The notes: a model not told the origin generated them from the letters alone. 64,000 nt of DNA from JACVRW01 sp963739095 (GCA_963739095.1 CAVTZF010000039.1:127775-191774), one strand, 5' to 3'; counted from the stretch's first letter, positions 44,351-52,843 are shown. Made by a program: numbers and translations.

Positions 44351-46545
44351 GTCGCGCGGGCCGCGCGCAGCGCAGCCCCGACCTGGTCGGCGATCGTCTG
44401 CATCAGGCGCGCGTCGTCGTCGTCGAAGGCATCGGCGCGCACCTCCTCGATGTCGATCGCTCCCCACAGCTCGCCGCCGACCCAGATCGGCGTCGCGAGC
44501 TCGGAGCGCACCTCGGCCAGCCCGGGGACGAGCCGGTAGTCGGGCTCGGAGCGGACGTCGCCGGAAAGCACCGCACGGCGCTCGCGCACGCAGCGGCCGA
44601 TCAGCCCCGACTCGAGCGGCTGCGCCCAACGGTCGACACCGAGCCGGCGCAGCGCCACGCCGCGCATCGCAACGCTCTCGACATAGCCGTCGCCGCGCAC
44701 TCGCAGGATCGCGGTGAGCGCGAACTGGAACGCGCGCTGAACCTCGTCGACCGCCGCCTGGGCGATCGCCCGCTCGTCGTCGAGGGCCGCGACGCGCGCA
44801 GCCACCGTCCCGGCCAGCGCCAGCTGGCGCGTGCGCTTGCGCAGCTCGGCCGTCTGCTCGCGGGCGCGCTCGATCCAGACGCGCGCGTCTCCGTCCACCT
44901 CCGGGCCGGGCTCGACGCGCGCCTGCGCCGCCGGGACGAAGAGCGCCGGCAGCACGGAGCTGCGCACGGCGCTGCCGCGCCCCTGGTGCTGCTTGCCGTA
45001 GCGAAGCGCACGGTCGGCCCGTTCGATCAGCGAGGTCACGCCCTCGCCCTCGTGCCACTCGGCGATCCCCGCGGTCGCACCGCCCTCGCCATCGATGTAG
45101 TCGAGCTTCCCGAAGGCGCGCCCGACGCCGGCGATCGCGCGCGCCGTGACCTCAGCCGCCTCGTGCTCGTCCGCGTCCACCGCGACGATCGCGAACTCGT
45201 CGCCCCCGTAGCGCCCGACGAGGTCGTAGCCGCGCACGCTGTGGCGCAGCGCCCTGCCGACCCGCCGCAGCAGCTCGTCCCCCGCGAGATGGCCGTGGCG
45301 CTCGTTCACCTGCTTGAAGTTGTCGAGGTCGAGGATCGCCAGGGAGAAGCCGTGACCGGTGCGCCGGCAGCGCTCGAGCTCACGCCGCAGGGTGTCGTGC
45401 AGCGCGGCGTGGTTGAGGCAGCCGGTCAGCGAGTCGGTGCGGGCGGCGAGCATCAGGCCGGCGTGCACGCTCGCGTTGCGGCAGGCCGCGGCGGCCAGGT
45501 CGGCGAACGCCTCGAGCAGCGCGAGGTCGTCGCGCGTGACGAGGTGCGGCTTGAAGTGCCCGACCGCGAGCGCCCCGCGCAGCTCTCGATCCCAGAACAT
45601 CGGCACGGCCAGCGAGCTCTTGACGTTGTCGAACGGGGCGAGCGGGACCTGCCGCGGCAGGCCCTGGTAGTCGTTCGTGAGCATCGACTCGCCGCGCTCG
45701 ACCACCTTGCCGACGAGCCCCTCGCCCGTCTCCACGCGCGCTCCGATCAGCTCGGCTCCCAGGCCGAAGGTCGCCTCGAAGCGCAGGCCCTCGGCGGCGT
45801 TGCCGAGGAAGACGTTCGCGTAGTCGGCGTCGAGGATGCGCGCCGCCTCCTCGCAGATGCGCACGAGGACGCGGTTGAGGTCGAGGCTCTCGCTGAGCGT
45901 GCGGGCGGCCCGCGTCAGCGACGCCTGGCGGGCGTGCCGGGCCGCACTCTCGGCCGCGAGCTCGAGCTGCGCGAGGCCCGCCCCGGCCGCGGCGGCGAAC
46001 GCGCGCGCGACGTCGAGGTCCTCCGCCCCCAGCTCGAGTTGCTCACTCGTGCGGGCCAGGATCAGCACGTGCCCGATGCGCTCGCGGACCCGCATCGGCA
46101 GGAGCAGGGCCGAGCGCAGCTCGTCGGAGAGGCCGAGCGCGCGCGCCAGCGACACGGCCTCGTCGCCCAGCACGACGCGAGCCCCCTCGCGCGCGGTCAA
46201 CAGCCGCGCCACGGCCGGCAGCGCGCTGAGGGCGCGCGAGCCGTTGCCCGCCCCGGTCGGCGGTTCGGCGGCCACGACCTCCGTGTGCCCCTCGACCTCT
46301 GCGACGGACAGCAGGACCGCGCTGTCGACGCGGAAGAAGGCGCGCGCCTCGTGCACGAGCGTGCCGGCCACCGACCCCGGCGCCCCCATCGCGGTGGCGC
46401 TGCCGAGCAGCCGCGTTACGGCATGCATCGCCTCTCCCGCATCACCGAAGCGGGCACTCGCGAGACGGTCAGCGCCGTCCGGCCAGCGGGGGGCGCGCGC
46501 GGCCATCTCCCCTGTATCGGCCGGAATATGTCCGGGCTTGAGCAT
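44287..46545 (-). CDS. GAF-GAF-GGDEF-GAF diguanylate cyclase
   Basis: 752 residues, soluble. Two N-terminal GAF domains (about 40-190 and 205-360), a GGDEF domain (about 375-520) with intact YGGDEF active site and an RGYD inhibitory (I) site five residues before it, and a third GAF (about 590-735). It should make c-di-GMP in response to small ligands or redox cues. The ATG at 46545 is the first; starts at later Met residues before the first GAF are possible. It follows two acyl-CoA dehydrogenase genes by 8 nt. Confidence 0.9.
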   Translation of the reverse strand: MLKPGHIPADTGEMAARAPRWPDGADRLASARFGDAGEAMHAVTRLLGSATAMGAPGSVAGTLVHEARAFFRVDSAVLLSVAEVEGHTEVVAAEPPTGAGNGSRALSALPAVARLLTAREGARVVLGDEAVSLARALGLSDELRSALLLPMRVRERIGHVLILARTSEQLELGAEDLDVARAFAAAAGAGLAQLELAAESAARHARQASLTRAARTLSESLDLNRVLVRICEEAARILDADYANVFLGNAAEGLRFEATFGLGAELIGARVETGEGLVGKVVERGESMLTNDYQGLPRQVPLAPFDNVKSSLAVPMFWDRELRGALAVGHFKPHLVTRDDLALLEAFADLAAAACRNASVHAGLMLAARTDSLTGCLNHAALHDTLRRELERCRRTGHGFSLAILDLDNFKQVNERHGHLAGDELLRRVGRALRHSVRGYDLVGRYGGDEFAIVAVDADEHEAAEVTARAIAGVGRAFGKLDYIDGEGGATAGIAEWHEGEGVTSLIERADRALRYGKQHQGRGSAVRSSVLPALFVPAAQARVEPGPEVDGDARVWIERAREQTAELRKRTRQLALAGTVAARVAALDDERAIAQAAVDEVQRAFQFALTAILRVRGDGYVESVAMRGVALRRLGVDRWAQPLESGLIGRCVRERRAVLSGDVRSEPDYRLVPGLAEVRSELATPIWVGGELWGAIDIEEVRADAFDDDDARLMQTIADQVGAALRAARATQLEADSESSAARQSRSIASS

Positions 46546-46553
46546 TTCGCCGC

Positions 46554-47669
46554 CTAGAGGCCGAGTGTCTTGGCGATGATGTTCTTCTGGATCTCCGACG
46601 TGCCGCCGTAGATCGTCGTGACGACAGCCGCGCGCAGGTAGCGCTCCATCGGATACTCGGTCGCGTAGCCGTAGCCGCCCATCACCTGAACGCCCTCGAG
46701 CGCGCAGCGCTTGGCCAGCTCGGTGGCGGCGAGCTTGGCCATCGAAGCCTCCTGGGGAAGCATCCGGTTCGGGTCCTCATCGGTCATGGCGGCGACCCAG
46801 CGAACCAGCAGCCGCACCTGTGTCAGCTCGGTCGCGAGCTCGGCGAAGCGGTGCGAGATCGCCTGGAAGCTGCCCACCGGCCTGCCGAACTGCTTGCGCT
46901 CCTTCGAGTAGGCGAGCGCGTCGTCGAAGGTGCGCTGCGCCAGCCCGAGTGACGTCGCGGCGAGGATCGTGCGCTCGTAGTTGAGCCCCGCCATCAGCTG
47001 GGTCCAGCCGTTCCCGTCGACACCCAGCAGCGCCTCCTCCGGCACGCGCACACCGTCGAGATGGATCTCGTTGGTCTCCTCCCCGCCGAGCGTCTTGATC
47101 GGCGTGAGCGTCATGCCCTCGGTCTCACGCGGGACGAGGATCATCGACATGTCCTCGTGGCGCTCGCCCGGCCCCGTCCGGCACACGATCAGGATGTGGC
47201 TCGCCTTGTGCGCGTACGAGCACCACATCTTCGCCCCGTCGACCACCCACTCGCCGTTGTCGCGGCGGGCGCGGGTCTTCAGTGCGGCGACGTCCGAGCC
47301 GGCGTCGGGCTCGGACATCGCGATCGCCAGCGTCCCGCCCTTGACCACCCGGCCGAACAGCTCGCGCTTCTGCTCCTCGCTGCCGAAGCGGTTGAGCGCA
47401 CCAACGACGATCAGGGTCACGCCGTAGGCGCCGATCGGCACGCGGCCGCGCGTCGTCTCCTCGAGGAAGAGCGTCGCGTCGAGGAAGCTGCCGCCCGAGC
47501 CGCCGTACTCCTCAGGGATCTGGATCCCGTACCAGCCGAGCTCGCCCATGCGGGCGGCGACGGCCTCGTCGTGGTTGTCCTCCTCGGGGCGCTCGAAGCG
47601 CTCGCGCTCGGCGAAGTCGCGCAGCGCCTCGACGAACGCCTGCTGCTCGTCCGTGAGCCCGGTCGTCAC
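46554..47669 (-). CDS. Acyl-CoA dehydrogenase family protein
   Basis: FAD-dependent acyl-CoA dehydrogenase of 371 residues. Signatures include AMSEPDAGSDVAALKTRA (flavin/substrate loop, near 125), RKQFG near 265 and the C-terminal VMGGYGYATEYPMERYLRA and IYGGTSEIQ segments. The GTG at 47669 overlaps the stop of another acyl-CoA dehydrogenase gene (GTGA), suggesting a heteromeric pair or successive steps as in actinobacterial sterol or branched-acid catabolism. Confidence 0.92.
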   Translation of the reverse strand: MTTGLTDEQQAFVEALRDFAERERFERPEEDNHDEAVAARMGELGWYGIQIPEEYGGSGGSFLDATLFLEETTRGRVPIGAYGVTLIVVGALNRFGSEEQKRELFGRVVKGGTLAIAMSEPDAGSDVAALKTRARRDNGEWVVDGAKMWCSYAHKASHILIVCRTGPGERHEDMSMILVPRETEGMTLTPIKTLGGEETNEIHLDGVRVPEEALLGVDGNGWTQLMAGLNYERTILAATSLGLAQRTFDDALAYSKERKQFGRPVGSFQAISHRFAELATELTQVRLLVRWVAAMTDEDPNRMLPQEASMAKLAATELAKRCALEGVQVMGGYGYATEYPMERYLRAAVVTTIYGGTSEIQKNIIAKTLGL

Positions 47670-48922
47670 GCGCGCGCTTGCGTCCCGGCGGCGACCGGCG
47701 CCCGGTCCTGCTCGGTGTCGGTCGGCCGGAAGCGGTTCAGCTCGCGCACGGCGATGACCATCTTGTGGACCTCGTCGGGCCCGTCTGCGATCCGCAGCCA
47801 GCGCCCCTGGCGCCACATCGCGGCGAGCGGCGTGTCGTCGGACATGCCGAGCGCGCCGTGCACCTGCATCGCCCGGTCGAGCACGCGCTGGTGCATCTGA
47901 GCGGCGATGACCTTGATCATCGAGATGTCCTGGCGCGCCGCGCGCTTGCCCTCGGTGTCCATCTTCCACGCGGCGTGCAGCACCATCAGCCGCGCCTGGT
48001 TGATCTCCATGCGCGACTTCGCGACGAAGTCCTGGACGAACTGCTTCTCCGCCAGCGGCCCGCCGAACGCCTCGCGCCCGTGGGCCCGCGTGCACATCAG
48101 GCCGAAGGCGCGCTCTGCCGAGCCGATGGCGCGCATGCAGTGGTGGATGCGGCCCGGGCCGAGCCGGTCCTGGGCGATCTGAAAGCCGGAGCCGCGCGTG
48201 CCGAGCAGGTTGTCAGCCGGCACGCGGCAGTCCTCGTAGAGCACCTCCCAGTGCCCAGGGCCCTCGTCGTGGCCCATCACGGGAACCGGCCGGACGCCCG
48301 TGAAGCCCGGCGTGTCGACCGGCACGAGGATCATCGAAGCGCGCTTGTGCGGCGGGGCGTCGGGATCGGTCACCACCATCGCGATCGCGACGCCGGCGCC
48401 GTTGTAGCCCGACGTGAACCACTTGTGCCCGTTGATGACCCACTCGTCGCCCTCGAGCTCGGCGCGCGTCACGAGCCCGGTGGGGTCGGAGCCCGCCGTC
48501 TCGGGCTCGGTCATCGAGAAGCAGGAACGCGTCTCGCCGTCGAGCAGCGGCTGCAGCCAGCGGTCCTTCTGCCCGTCGGTCCCGTGCTCGGCGAGGATCT
48601 CCATGTTGCCGGTGTCGGGCGCCGCGCAGTTGAAGACCATCGGCGCGACGGCGCTGCGGCCCATCTCCTCGCAGAGCATCCCGTACTCCCAGTTGAGGAG
48701 CCCGGGGCCGTAGCGGTCGTCCGGCATGAACAGGTTCCAGAGACCCTCGGAGCGCGCGCGCTCGCGCAGCTCGACGAGGATCGCCGGATACGCCGTACCC
48801 GGCTCGACCTCGCGGTCGAGTGCCTCGAGGGCCTCGCGCTCGACCGGATCGACGTGCTGCCTCGTGAACTCGCGGACTCGGTCGAGGAGGGTCGCGACGC
48901 GCTCCGACGGTGCAAATTCCAT
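47666..48922 (-). CDS. Acyl-CoA dehydrogenase family protein (ACAD11-like)
   Basis: 418 residues, longer than its partner. It carries FSMTEPETAGSDPTGLVTRA, INGHKWFTSGYNGAG and the C-terminal QVHGALGMSDDTPLAAMW and RIADGPDEVHK, the pattern of the ACAD10/11-type branch acting on long or unusual acyl chains. The ATG at 48922 has TAGGCT 8 nt upstream and no Shine-Dalgarno. Confidence 0.92.
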   Translation of the reverse strand: MEFAPSERVATLLDRVREFTRQHVDPVEREALEALDREVEPGTAYPAILVELRERARSEGLWNLFMPDDRYGPGLLNWEYGMLCEEMGRSAVAPMVFNCAAPDTGNMEILAEHGTDGQKDRWLQPLLDGETRSCFSMTEPETAGSDPTGLVTRAELEGDEWVINGHKWFTSGYNGAGVAIAMVVTDPDAPPHKRASMILVPVDTPGFTGVRPVPVMGHDEGPGHWEVLYEDCRVPADNLLGTRGSGFQIAQDRLGPGRIHHCMRAIGSAERAFGLMCTRAHGREAFGGPLAEKQFVQDFVAKSRMEINQARLMVLHAAWKMDTEGKRAARQDISMIKVIAAQMHQRVLDRAMQVHGALGMSDDTPLAAMWRQGRWLRIADGPDEVHKMVIAVRELNRFRPTDTEQDRAPVAAGTQARA

Positions 48923-48930
48923 GGCGCCGC

Positions 48931-48936
48931 AGCCTA
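48931..48936 (-). promoter_or_regulatory. -10-like element for the acyl-CoA dehydrogenase pair
   Basis: TAGGCT (minus strand), 8 nt before the ATG at 48922, inside the short gap after the preceding gene. Confidence 0.4.
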
Positions 48937-48950
48937 CCTGCTGCGGCCGC

Positions 48951-49430
48951 TCAGCCCCCCTGCAGAAGCAGCCACGCGATCAGCGCCGCCGCAGCCCCGC
49001 CGCCCAGCACCGCGCCGATGAGGATGAGCGGGTTGGGCCGCGCCGAACCGCCGTCGCCGGTGGGCGCGAGCTGGGCCTCGAGCAACACGTCGCGGGCCGC
49101 CTCGGCCCCCGCCAGCGGCACCATCACGTCGCGCGGACCGGCGGCAAGGAAGTCGGGGACGTCGAAGCCGGCGGTTCGTCGCAATATGCTCGGCACGCCT
49201 TCCTCGAGCAGGAGATTCTGGATCAGCTCGGCCTCTGCCTGGTTGCGTCCGCCGGCGACCCGCACGAGCTGGCCCTCGGTGTAGACGGGGTTGACCTTCC
49301 GGGCGCGCCCGTGCGCCTCGTTGAGCGGAGCCTCGAGCGGCTCGCCGCCGGTCACGGCGAGCGGCATGCCGCAGCCCGTGCAGAACGCTCCCCCGTCGCG
49401 CTGCGGCAGGCCGCACGCGGGACAGGACAG
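48951..49430 (-). CDS. Zinc-ribbon, DUF2007-like protein with C-terminal membrane helix; probable CTG start
   Basis: From a CTG at 49430 the frame gives 159 residues: a zinc ribbon (CPAC then CTGC, about 4-22), a DUF2007-like domain (YTEGQLVRVAGGRNQAEAEL, LLLEEGVPSILRR, about 48-125) and a terminal membrane helix. The first ATG (49367) would cut the protein just after the second CxxC pair, which makes no structural sense. The CTG lies 2 nt after the JAMM gene stop; an AGGAGGAGG tract lies further upstream and would suit an ACG at 49445 better, so the exact start is open. Confidence 0.7.
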   Translation of the reverse strand: MSCPACGLPQRDGGAFCTGCGMPLAVTGGEPLEAPLNEAHGRARKVNPVYTEGQLVRVAGGRNQAEAELIQNLLLEEGVPSILRRTAGFDVPDFLAAGPRDVMVPLAGAEAARDVLLEAQLAPTGDGGSARPNPLILIGAVLGGGAAAALIAWLLLQGG

Positions 49431-49431
49431 G

Positions 49432-49824
49432 TCAGGAGCCGACGTCGAGCTCCTCCTCCTTCACCGCTCCGTCGGCGATCTTCCAGGCGCGCACGAGCGG
49501 GGCGTCGCCGTTCTCGAGCGAGACGATCAGGTAGGTCCAGTGCGGGTAGGTCGCGAGGTTGATGTCGGTCTGCGAAGGCTCAGCTGCGCTGCGCGGGTGC
49601 GAGTGGTAGATGCCGACCTCGAAGCCGTCGTCGTCGAGCTCGTTGGCCGCGAACAGGCTCTTGTGGTCGAGCGAGTAGCCGTAGGGTGAGCGGCGCTCGT
49701 TTTCGGCGCGGAACACCTGCTGCACCTCGCCGTCGCGCGCACTCAGGTAGCCGCAACATTCGTTGGGCGCCTCGTCGCGCGCGTGTGCGACGAGCTCGTC
49801 CCAGTCGGCCTTCGAGATGCGCAT
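49432..49824 (-). CDS. JAMM/MPN+ metalloprotease (Mec+-like)
   Basis: 130 residues with an exact JAMM zinc motif: HSHPRSAAEPSQTD (His74, His76, Ser84, Asp87) and an upstream Glu22 in NECCGYL. Actinobacterial relatives (Mec+) release cysteine from the CysO-cysteine adduct. CysM, CysO-like and ThiF-like genes all lie within 7 kb, which supports that role here. The ATG at 49824 has TAGCCT seven nt upstream; its promoter abuts that of the divergent ferritin-like gene. Confidence 0.9.
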   Translation of the reverse strand: MRISKADWDELVAHARDEAPNECCGYLSARDGEVQQVFRAENERRSPYGYSLDHKSLFAANELDDDGFEVGIYHSHPRSAAEPSQTDINLATYPHWTYLIVSLENGDAPLVRAWKIADGAVKEEELDVGS

Positions 49825-49831
49825 GGCGGGA

Positions 49832-49841
49832 AGGCTAGTGT
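49832..49841. promoter_or_regulatory. Overlapping divergent -10-like elements (JAMM gene and ferritin-like gene)
   Basis: TAGCCT on the minus strand (49832-49837) lies 7 nt before the JAMM ATG, and TAGTGT on the plus strand (49836-49841) lies 7 nt before the ferritin-like ATG. The two hexamers share 2 bp. The start codons are only 24 nt apart, so both transcripts must be leaderless or nearly so. Confidence 0.5.
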
Positions 49842-49848
49842 GCGAGCG

Positions 49849-50394
49849 ATGGCTGCCCGGGTCACTCGACGCGCCGCCCTGGGCGGTGGCGCCACGCTGC
49901 TCCTCGCCTCCTGCGGCGGCGGCGATCCGCCGCCCTCCGGCGGCGCGCGGCCGGGCTCGGGCGCGGGGCTGCTCGGGTCGCTGCTGGCGCTCGAGCGAGC
50001 CGTCATCACGGCCTACAACGCCTCGGCGCCGGTGCTGCGCGGCGACGCGTTGCTGCTCTCGCGAGAGATCCGCGCCCAGGAGGAGGAGCACGTGCGCCGG
50101 CTCGAGCGCGCGATCCGCGACCTTGGCGGCGAGCCGCCGGCGGGCCGCGACGCCGCCGAGTACGAGCGCCAGTTCCCGCGCCTGCGCACCCAGGCGGACG
50201 CCCTGCGCTTCCTCGAGGACCTCGAGGAGCGCCAGCTGCGCGGTTACCTCGAGGCGCTCGAAGAGCTGCCCGAGCTCGAGCTGCGCAGGATGGCCGCCGA
50301 GATCGGCGCCGACGAGGGCGAGCAGCTCGCGGTCGTGCGCGTGCTCGCCGGCGGGCCGGCCTCGCCGCACCCGTTCGAGACGGGCGCCCTGTGA
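49849..50394 (+). CDS. Ferritin-like domain lipoprotein with Tat-type signal
   Basis: 181 residues. The N-terminus reads VTRRAALGGGATLLLASC, an RR motif plus a lipobox (LASC), suggesting Tat export and lipidation. The rest is helical with conserved Glu residues (LERAVITAYN, EEEHVRRLE, FLEDLEERQLRGYLE) like the DUF4439/ferritin-like group. A metal site is likely but not provable here. It is coupled to a second, similar gene (GTGA). Confidence 0.8.
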   Translation: MAARVTRRAALGGGATLLLASCGGGDPPPSGGARPGSGAGLLGSLLALERAVITAYNASAPVLRGDALLLSREIRAQEEEHVRRLERAIRDLGGEPPAGRDAAEYERQFPRLRTQADALRFLEDLEERQLRGYLEALEELPELELRRMAAEIGADEGEQLAVVRVLAGGPASPHPFETGAL

Positions 50395-50897
50395 GCGCCG
50401 CGCCCACCCGGCGAGCCCTGCTCGGAGCCGCCGCCGCCCTCGCCGTGGCAGCGCCCGCCTACGCCCAGAGCGGGCGCTCGGACGGCGAGATCCTCGAGGA
50501 GCTGCTCGCACTCGAGGCCCGGCTCGCGGGCGCCTACGAGGCGGCGCTCCGGCGCGATGCGATCGACAGCGGCCTCGGCGAGCTGCTGCTCGAGCAGGAG
50601 CGCGAGCACATCCGCGGGCTCGAGCAGTCGCTGCGCTCTGTGGGCGGGCGTTCGCCTCGCGCCGGCGTGCCTCCGCGCGAGCTCGGCTCAGCGCTCCGCA
50701 GCCGGGCGGCCTTCGCGCGCTTCGCGCTCGACCTCGAGGCTCAGGCGGTGGCGGCCTACACGTCGGCGGCCGCTGAGATCCGGCCGGGCCTGCGGCGCCC
50801 GCTGGGGTCGATCATGGCGTGCGAGGCGGCCCACGAGGTCGCCCTGCGTGCCGCCGCCGGGCTCCCGTTGCTGGCGGGGGGCGCCGGACGCGAGTAG
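50391..50897 (+). CDS. Ferritin-like domain protein with Tat-type signal
   Basis: 168 residues. It starts PTRRALLGAAAALAVAAPAYAQ, a Tat-like RR signal with an AYA cleavage site. The mature part is four-helix-like with repeated Glu/His (LLALEARLAGAYEAAL, LEQEREHIRGLEQ, CEAAHEVALR). It is a paralogue of the preceding protein, without the lipobox. The GTG at 50391 overlaps the previous stop. tatA follows 5 nt after its stop. Confidence 0.78.
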   Translation: MSAAPTRRALLGAAAALAVAAPAYAQSGRSDGEILEELLALEARLAGAYEAALRRDAIDSGLGELLLEQEREHIRGLEQSLRSVGGRSPRAGVPPRELGSALRSRAAFARFALDLEAQAVAAYTSAAAEIRPGLRRPLGSIMACEAAHEVALRAAAGLPLLAGGAGRE

Positions 50898-50902
50898 CCT
50901 GC

Positions 50903-51112
50903 ATGGGGATGATCAGCGCACCCGGTCCGCTTGAGCTGCTCGTGATCCTTGTCGTGGCCCTGCTGGTGCTGGGGCCGAAGCGCCTGCCCGAAGCCGCCCG
51001 TTCGGTCGGCCGCGGAATGCGCGAGCTGAAGGACTCGCTCGCCGGCGTGAACGAGGACGAGGACGAGGACGAGCGGGACCACGAGCGCGAGCGCGCCGAC
51101 CGCGCGGCCTAG
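50903..51112 (+). CDS. tatA: Sec-independent translocase subunit TatA/TatE
   Basis: 69 residues: N-terminal membrane helix (about 9-23), the LGPKRLPEAARSVGRGMRE hinge and amphipathic helix typical of TatA, and an acidic, Asp/Glu/Arg-rich tail. It forms the pore element of the twin-arginine pathway. Its place directly after two genes for RR-signal proteins suggests a dedicated export unit. tatC is not in the window. Confidence 0.92.
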   Translation: MGMISAPGPLELLVILVVALLVLGPKRLPEAARSVGRGMRELKDSLAGVNEDEDEDERDHERERADRAA

Positions 51113-51139
51113 GGGGCCGTGTCGGAACACATGGGCTGT

Positions 51140-51159
51140 CCGGGGGCGCGAGGCCCCGG
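51140..51159. terminator. Hairpin between convergent tatA and cysM
   Basis: CCGGGG and CCCCGG pair around an 8-nt loop in the 53-bp gap between the two 3' ends. No T-run on either strand, so the strength is unclear. Confidence 0.35.
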
Positions 51160-51165
51160 CTGCCA

Positions 51166-52140
51166 TTACCAGAACGAGGCGCTCTCGAGGACGCCCTCGT
51201 CCTCGAGCTGCTCGACCGTCTTCGTGTAGACGCCCGAGCTCAGGTACTTCCAGCCGTCGTCCGGCACGACGAAGACGACGTTGCCCTCGTCGAGCTCGCC
51301 GGCGACGCGCACGCAGATCGAAGCGATCGCCCCCGCCGATACGCCGACGAAGAGGCCCTCCTCCTCGACCAGCTTCTTCGTCCACACGACCGCGTCGCGG
51401 TTGGAGACGAAGATCTTCCGGTCGAGCAGCGAGAGGTCGATGATCGGCGGGATGTAGCCGTCCTCGAGCGAGCGCAGGCCCTGGACGAGCTCGCCCTGGA
51501 GCGGCTCCGCGGCCACGATCATCGTGTCCGGGTCCTCCTCCTTGAGCCGGCGGGCGTTGCCCATCAGCGTGCCGCCGGTGCCGAGCCCGGCGACGAAGGC
51601 GGTGACTTCGTCGAGCTCCTCGAGGATCTCGACGGCCGTTCCGTTGTAGTGCGCGTCCGGGTTGGCCTGGTTGCCGTACTGGTACGGCATGTAGTAACTC
51701 GCGTCGGCCTCGGCCATGTCGAGCGCCATCGCGACGGCCCCATTCGAGCCCTGCTCGCCGGGCGAGTAGACGATCTCGGCGCCGAACATCTTGAGGAGCT
51801 GGGTGCGTTCGGCGGTCACGTTGTCCGGCATCACGACCTTGAGCGGGTAGCCCTTGCGGCTACAGATCATCGCGAGCGAGATCCCGGTGTTGCCGGAGGT
51901 CGGCTCGAGGATGGTCTGCCCCGGCGCGATCAGGCCGTTCTCCTCGGCCCGCTCGATCATCGAGCGCGCCACGCGGTCCTTGACCGAGCCGGTCGGGTTG
52001 TAGCTCTCGAGCTTCGCGTAGATGCGCACCCCGGGCTTCGGGCTCAGGCGGCGGAGCTCCACGAGCGGCGTGTTGCCGATCGCCTGGATGATGTCGCCGT
52101 ACTTGCCACCGCACGGCTTGGTGTCGAGACCCCCCTGCAT
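51166..52140 (-). CDS. cysM: PLP-dependent cysteine synthase, CysM type
   Basis: 324 residues. The PLP lysine is in PTGSVKDR (near residue 54), the substrate loop is EPTSGNTGISLAM and the phosphate-binding GLGTGGTLMG is near 190. The C-terminus is long and ends in Trp, a feature of the CysM form that uses CysO thiocarboxylate and O-phosphoserine, as described in Mycobacterium. O-acetylserine/sulfide use cannot be excluded. The ATG at 52140 lies 4 nt after the isochorismatase-like gene; TACACT within that gene's last codons may be an internal -10. Confidence 0.92.
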   Translation of the reverse strand: MQGGLDTKPCGGKYGDIIQAIGNTPLVELRRLSPKPGVRIYAKLESYNPTGSVKDRVARSMIERAEENGLIAPGQTILEPTSGNTGISLAMICSRKGYPLKVVMPDNVTAERTQLLKMFGAEIVYSPGEQGSNGAVAMALDMAEADASYYMPYQYGNQANPDAHYNGTAVEILEELDEVTAFVAGLGTGGTLMGNARRLKEEDPDTMIVAAEPLQGELVQGLRSLEDGYIPPIIDLSLLDRKIFVSNRDAVVWTKKLVEEEGLFVGVSAGAIASICVRVAGELDEGNVVFVVPDDGWKYLSSGVYTKTVEQLEDEGVLESASFW

Positions 52141-52142
52141 GG

Positions 52143-52157
52143 CTTCAGAAAGTGTAG
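52143..52157 (-). promoter_or_regulatory. 15-nt motif shared with the moeZ promoter; possible internal cysM promoter
   Basis: CTACACTTTCTGAAG on the minus strand, identical to the segment at 56737-56751 ahead of the rhodanese-ThiF gene. Here it spans the last codons of the isochorismatase-like gene and ends 2 nt before the cysM ATG. TACACT would be the -10 of a near-leaderless cysM transcript; no good -35 is seen. Confidence 0.35.
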
Positions 52158-52807
52158 TGCGGCGCCCCTGCCGGCGCCAGGGCCTCGCGGACGCGCTCGG
52201 CGGGCTCGACCCGGCCGAACTTCATGGCCACGTTTCGGAGCGTGGCGGCGTGCAGCTCGGGGTCGAACGACGACACCCCATCGGACACGAGCACCATCTC
52301 GAGCTCGCGGTGGAAACCCTCGCGAACGGTCTCCTCGACGCAGATCTGCGTGACCGTGCCGGTCACCACGACCTGGGACACGTCGTGGGCCCGGAGCACC
52401 GCCTCGAGCGCCGAGTTGTGGAAGCCGCCGTAGCCGTACTTGTCGACGACTGGGTCGCCGTCGCGCGGCGCCAGCTCGTCGATCACCGCGTGTCCCTCGC
52501 GCGTGCCGTCGGCGTCGCCGTACTCGCGCTGCTCGCCCGGCCAGCACGAGCGCAGCTCGGGCCCGCACTCGGGCGACCAGGTCCACAGCAGCGTGCGCCG
52601 CGGGCCGGCCGTGAAACGCGTGTAGACAACCGGGCGGCCGGCGTCGCGGAAGCCGTCGAGCAGCGAGGCGATCACCGGGATCGTGGTGCGGGCGTCCGGG
52701 ACCTCCTGCGGCGCGCCCACGCGCACGAAGTCGTTCTGCATGTCGACGACCAGCAGGCCCATGCGGCCGGGGTCGAGGGCGAAGGCCTCCTGCGGCGGCG
52801 CGCTCAC
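52145..52807 (-). CDS. Isochorismatase-like cysteine hydrolase
   Basis: 220-residue superfamily member. The triad is Asp in VVDMQNDF, Lys in VDKYGYGGF and Cys in TQICVEETVREGF. It is longer than the relative at 27142-27687 and clearly a separate subfamily. It precedes cysM by 4 nt. The GTG at 52807 has TACGCT six nt upstream. Confidence 0.92.
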   Translation of the reverse strand: MSAPPQEAFALDPGRMGLLVVDMQNDFVRVGAPQEVPDARTTIPVIASLLDGFRDAGRPVVYTRFTAGPRRTLLWTWSPECGPELRSCWPGEQREYGDADGTREGHAVIDELAPRDGDPVVDKYGYGGFHNSALEAVLRAHDVSQVVVTGTVTQICVEETVREGFHRELEMVLVSDGVSSFDPELHAATLRNVAMKFGRVEPAERVREALAPAGAPHYTF

Positions 52808-52813
52808 GAATGG

Positions 52814-52819
52814 AGCGTA
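52814..52819 (-). promoter_or_regulatory. -10-like element ahead of the isochorismatase-like gene/cysM
   Basis: TACGCT (minus strand), 6 nt before the GTG at 52807. No Shine-Dalgarno is present. Confidence 0.4.
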
Positions 52820-52843
52820 CCCGTGGTGGGTAAGACGGCTCTC

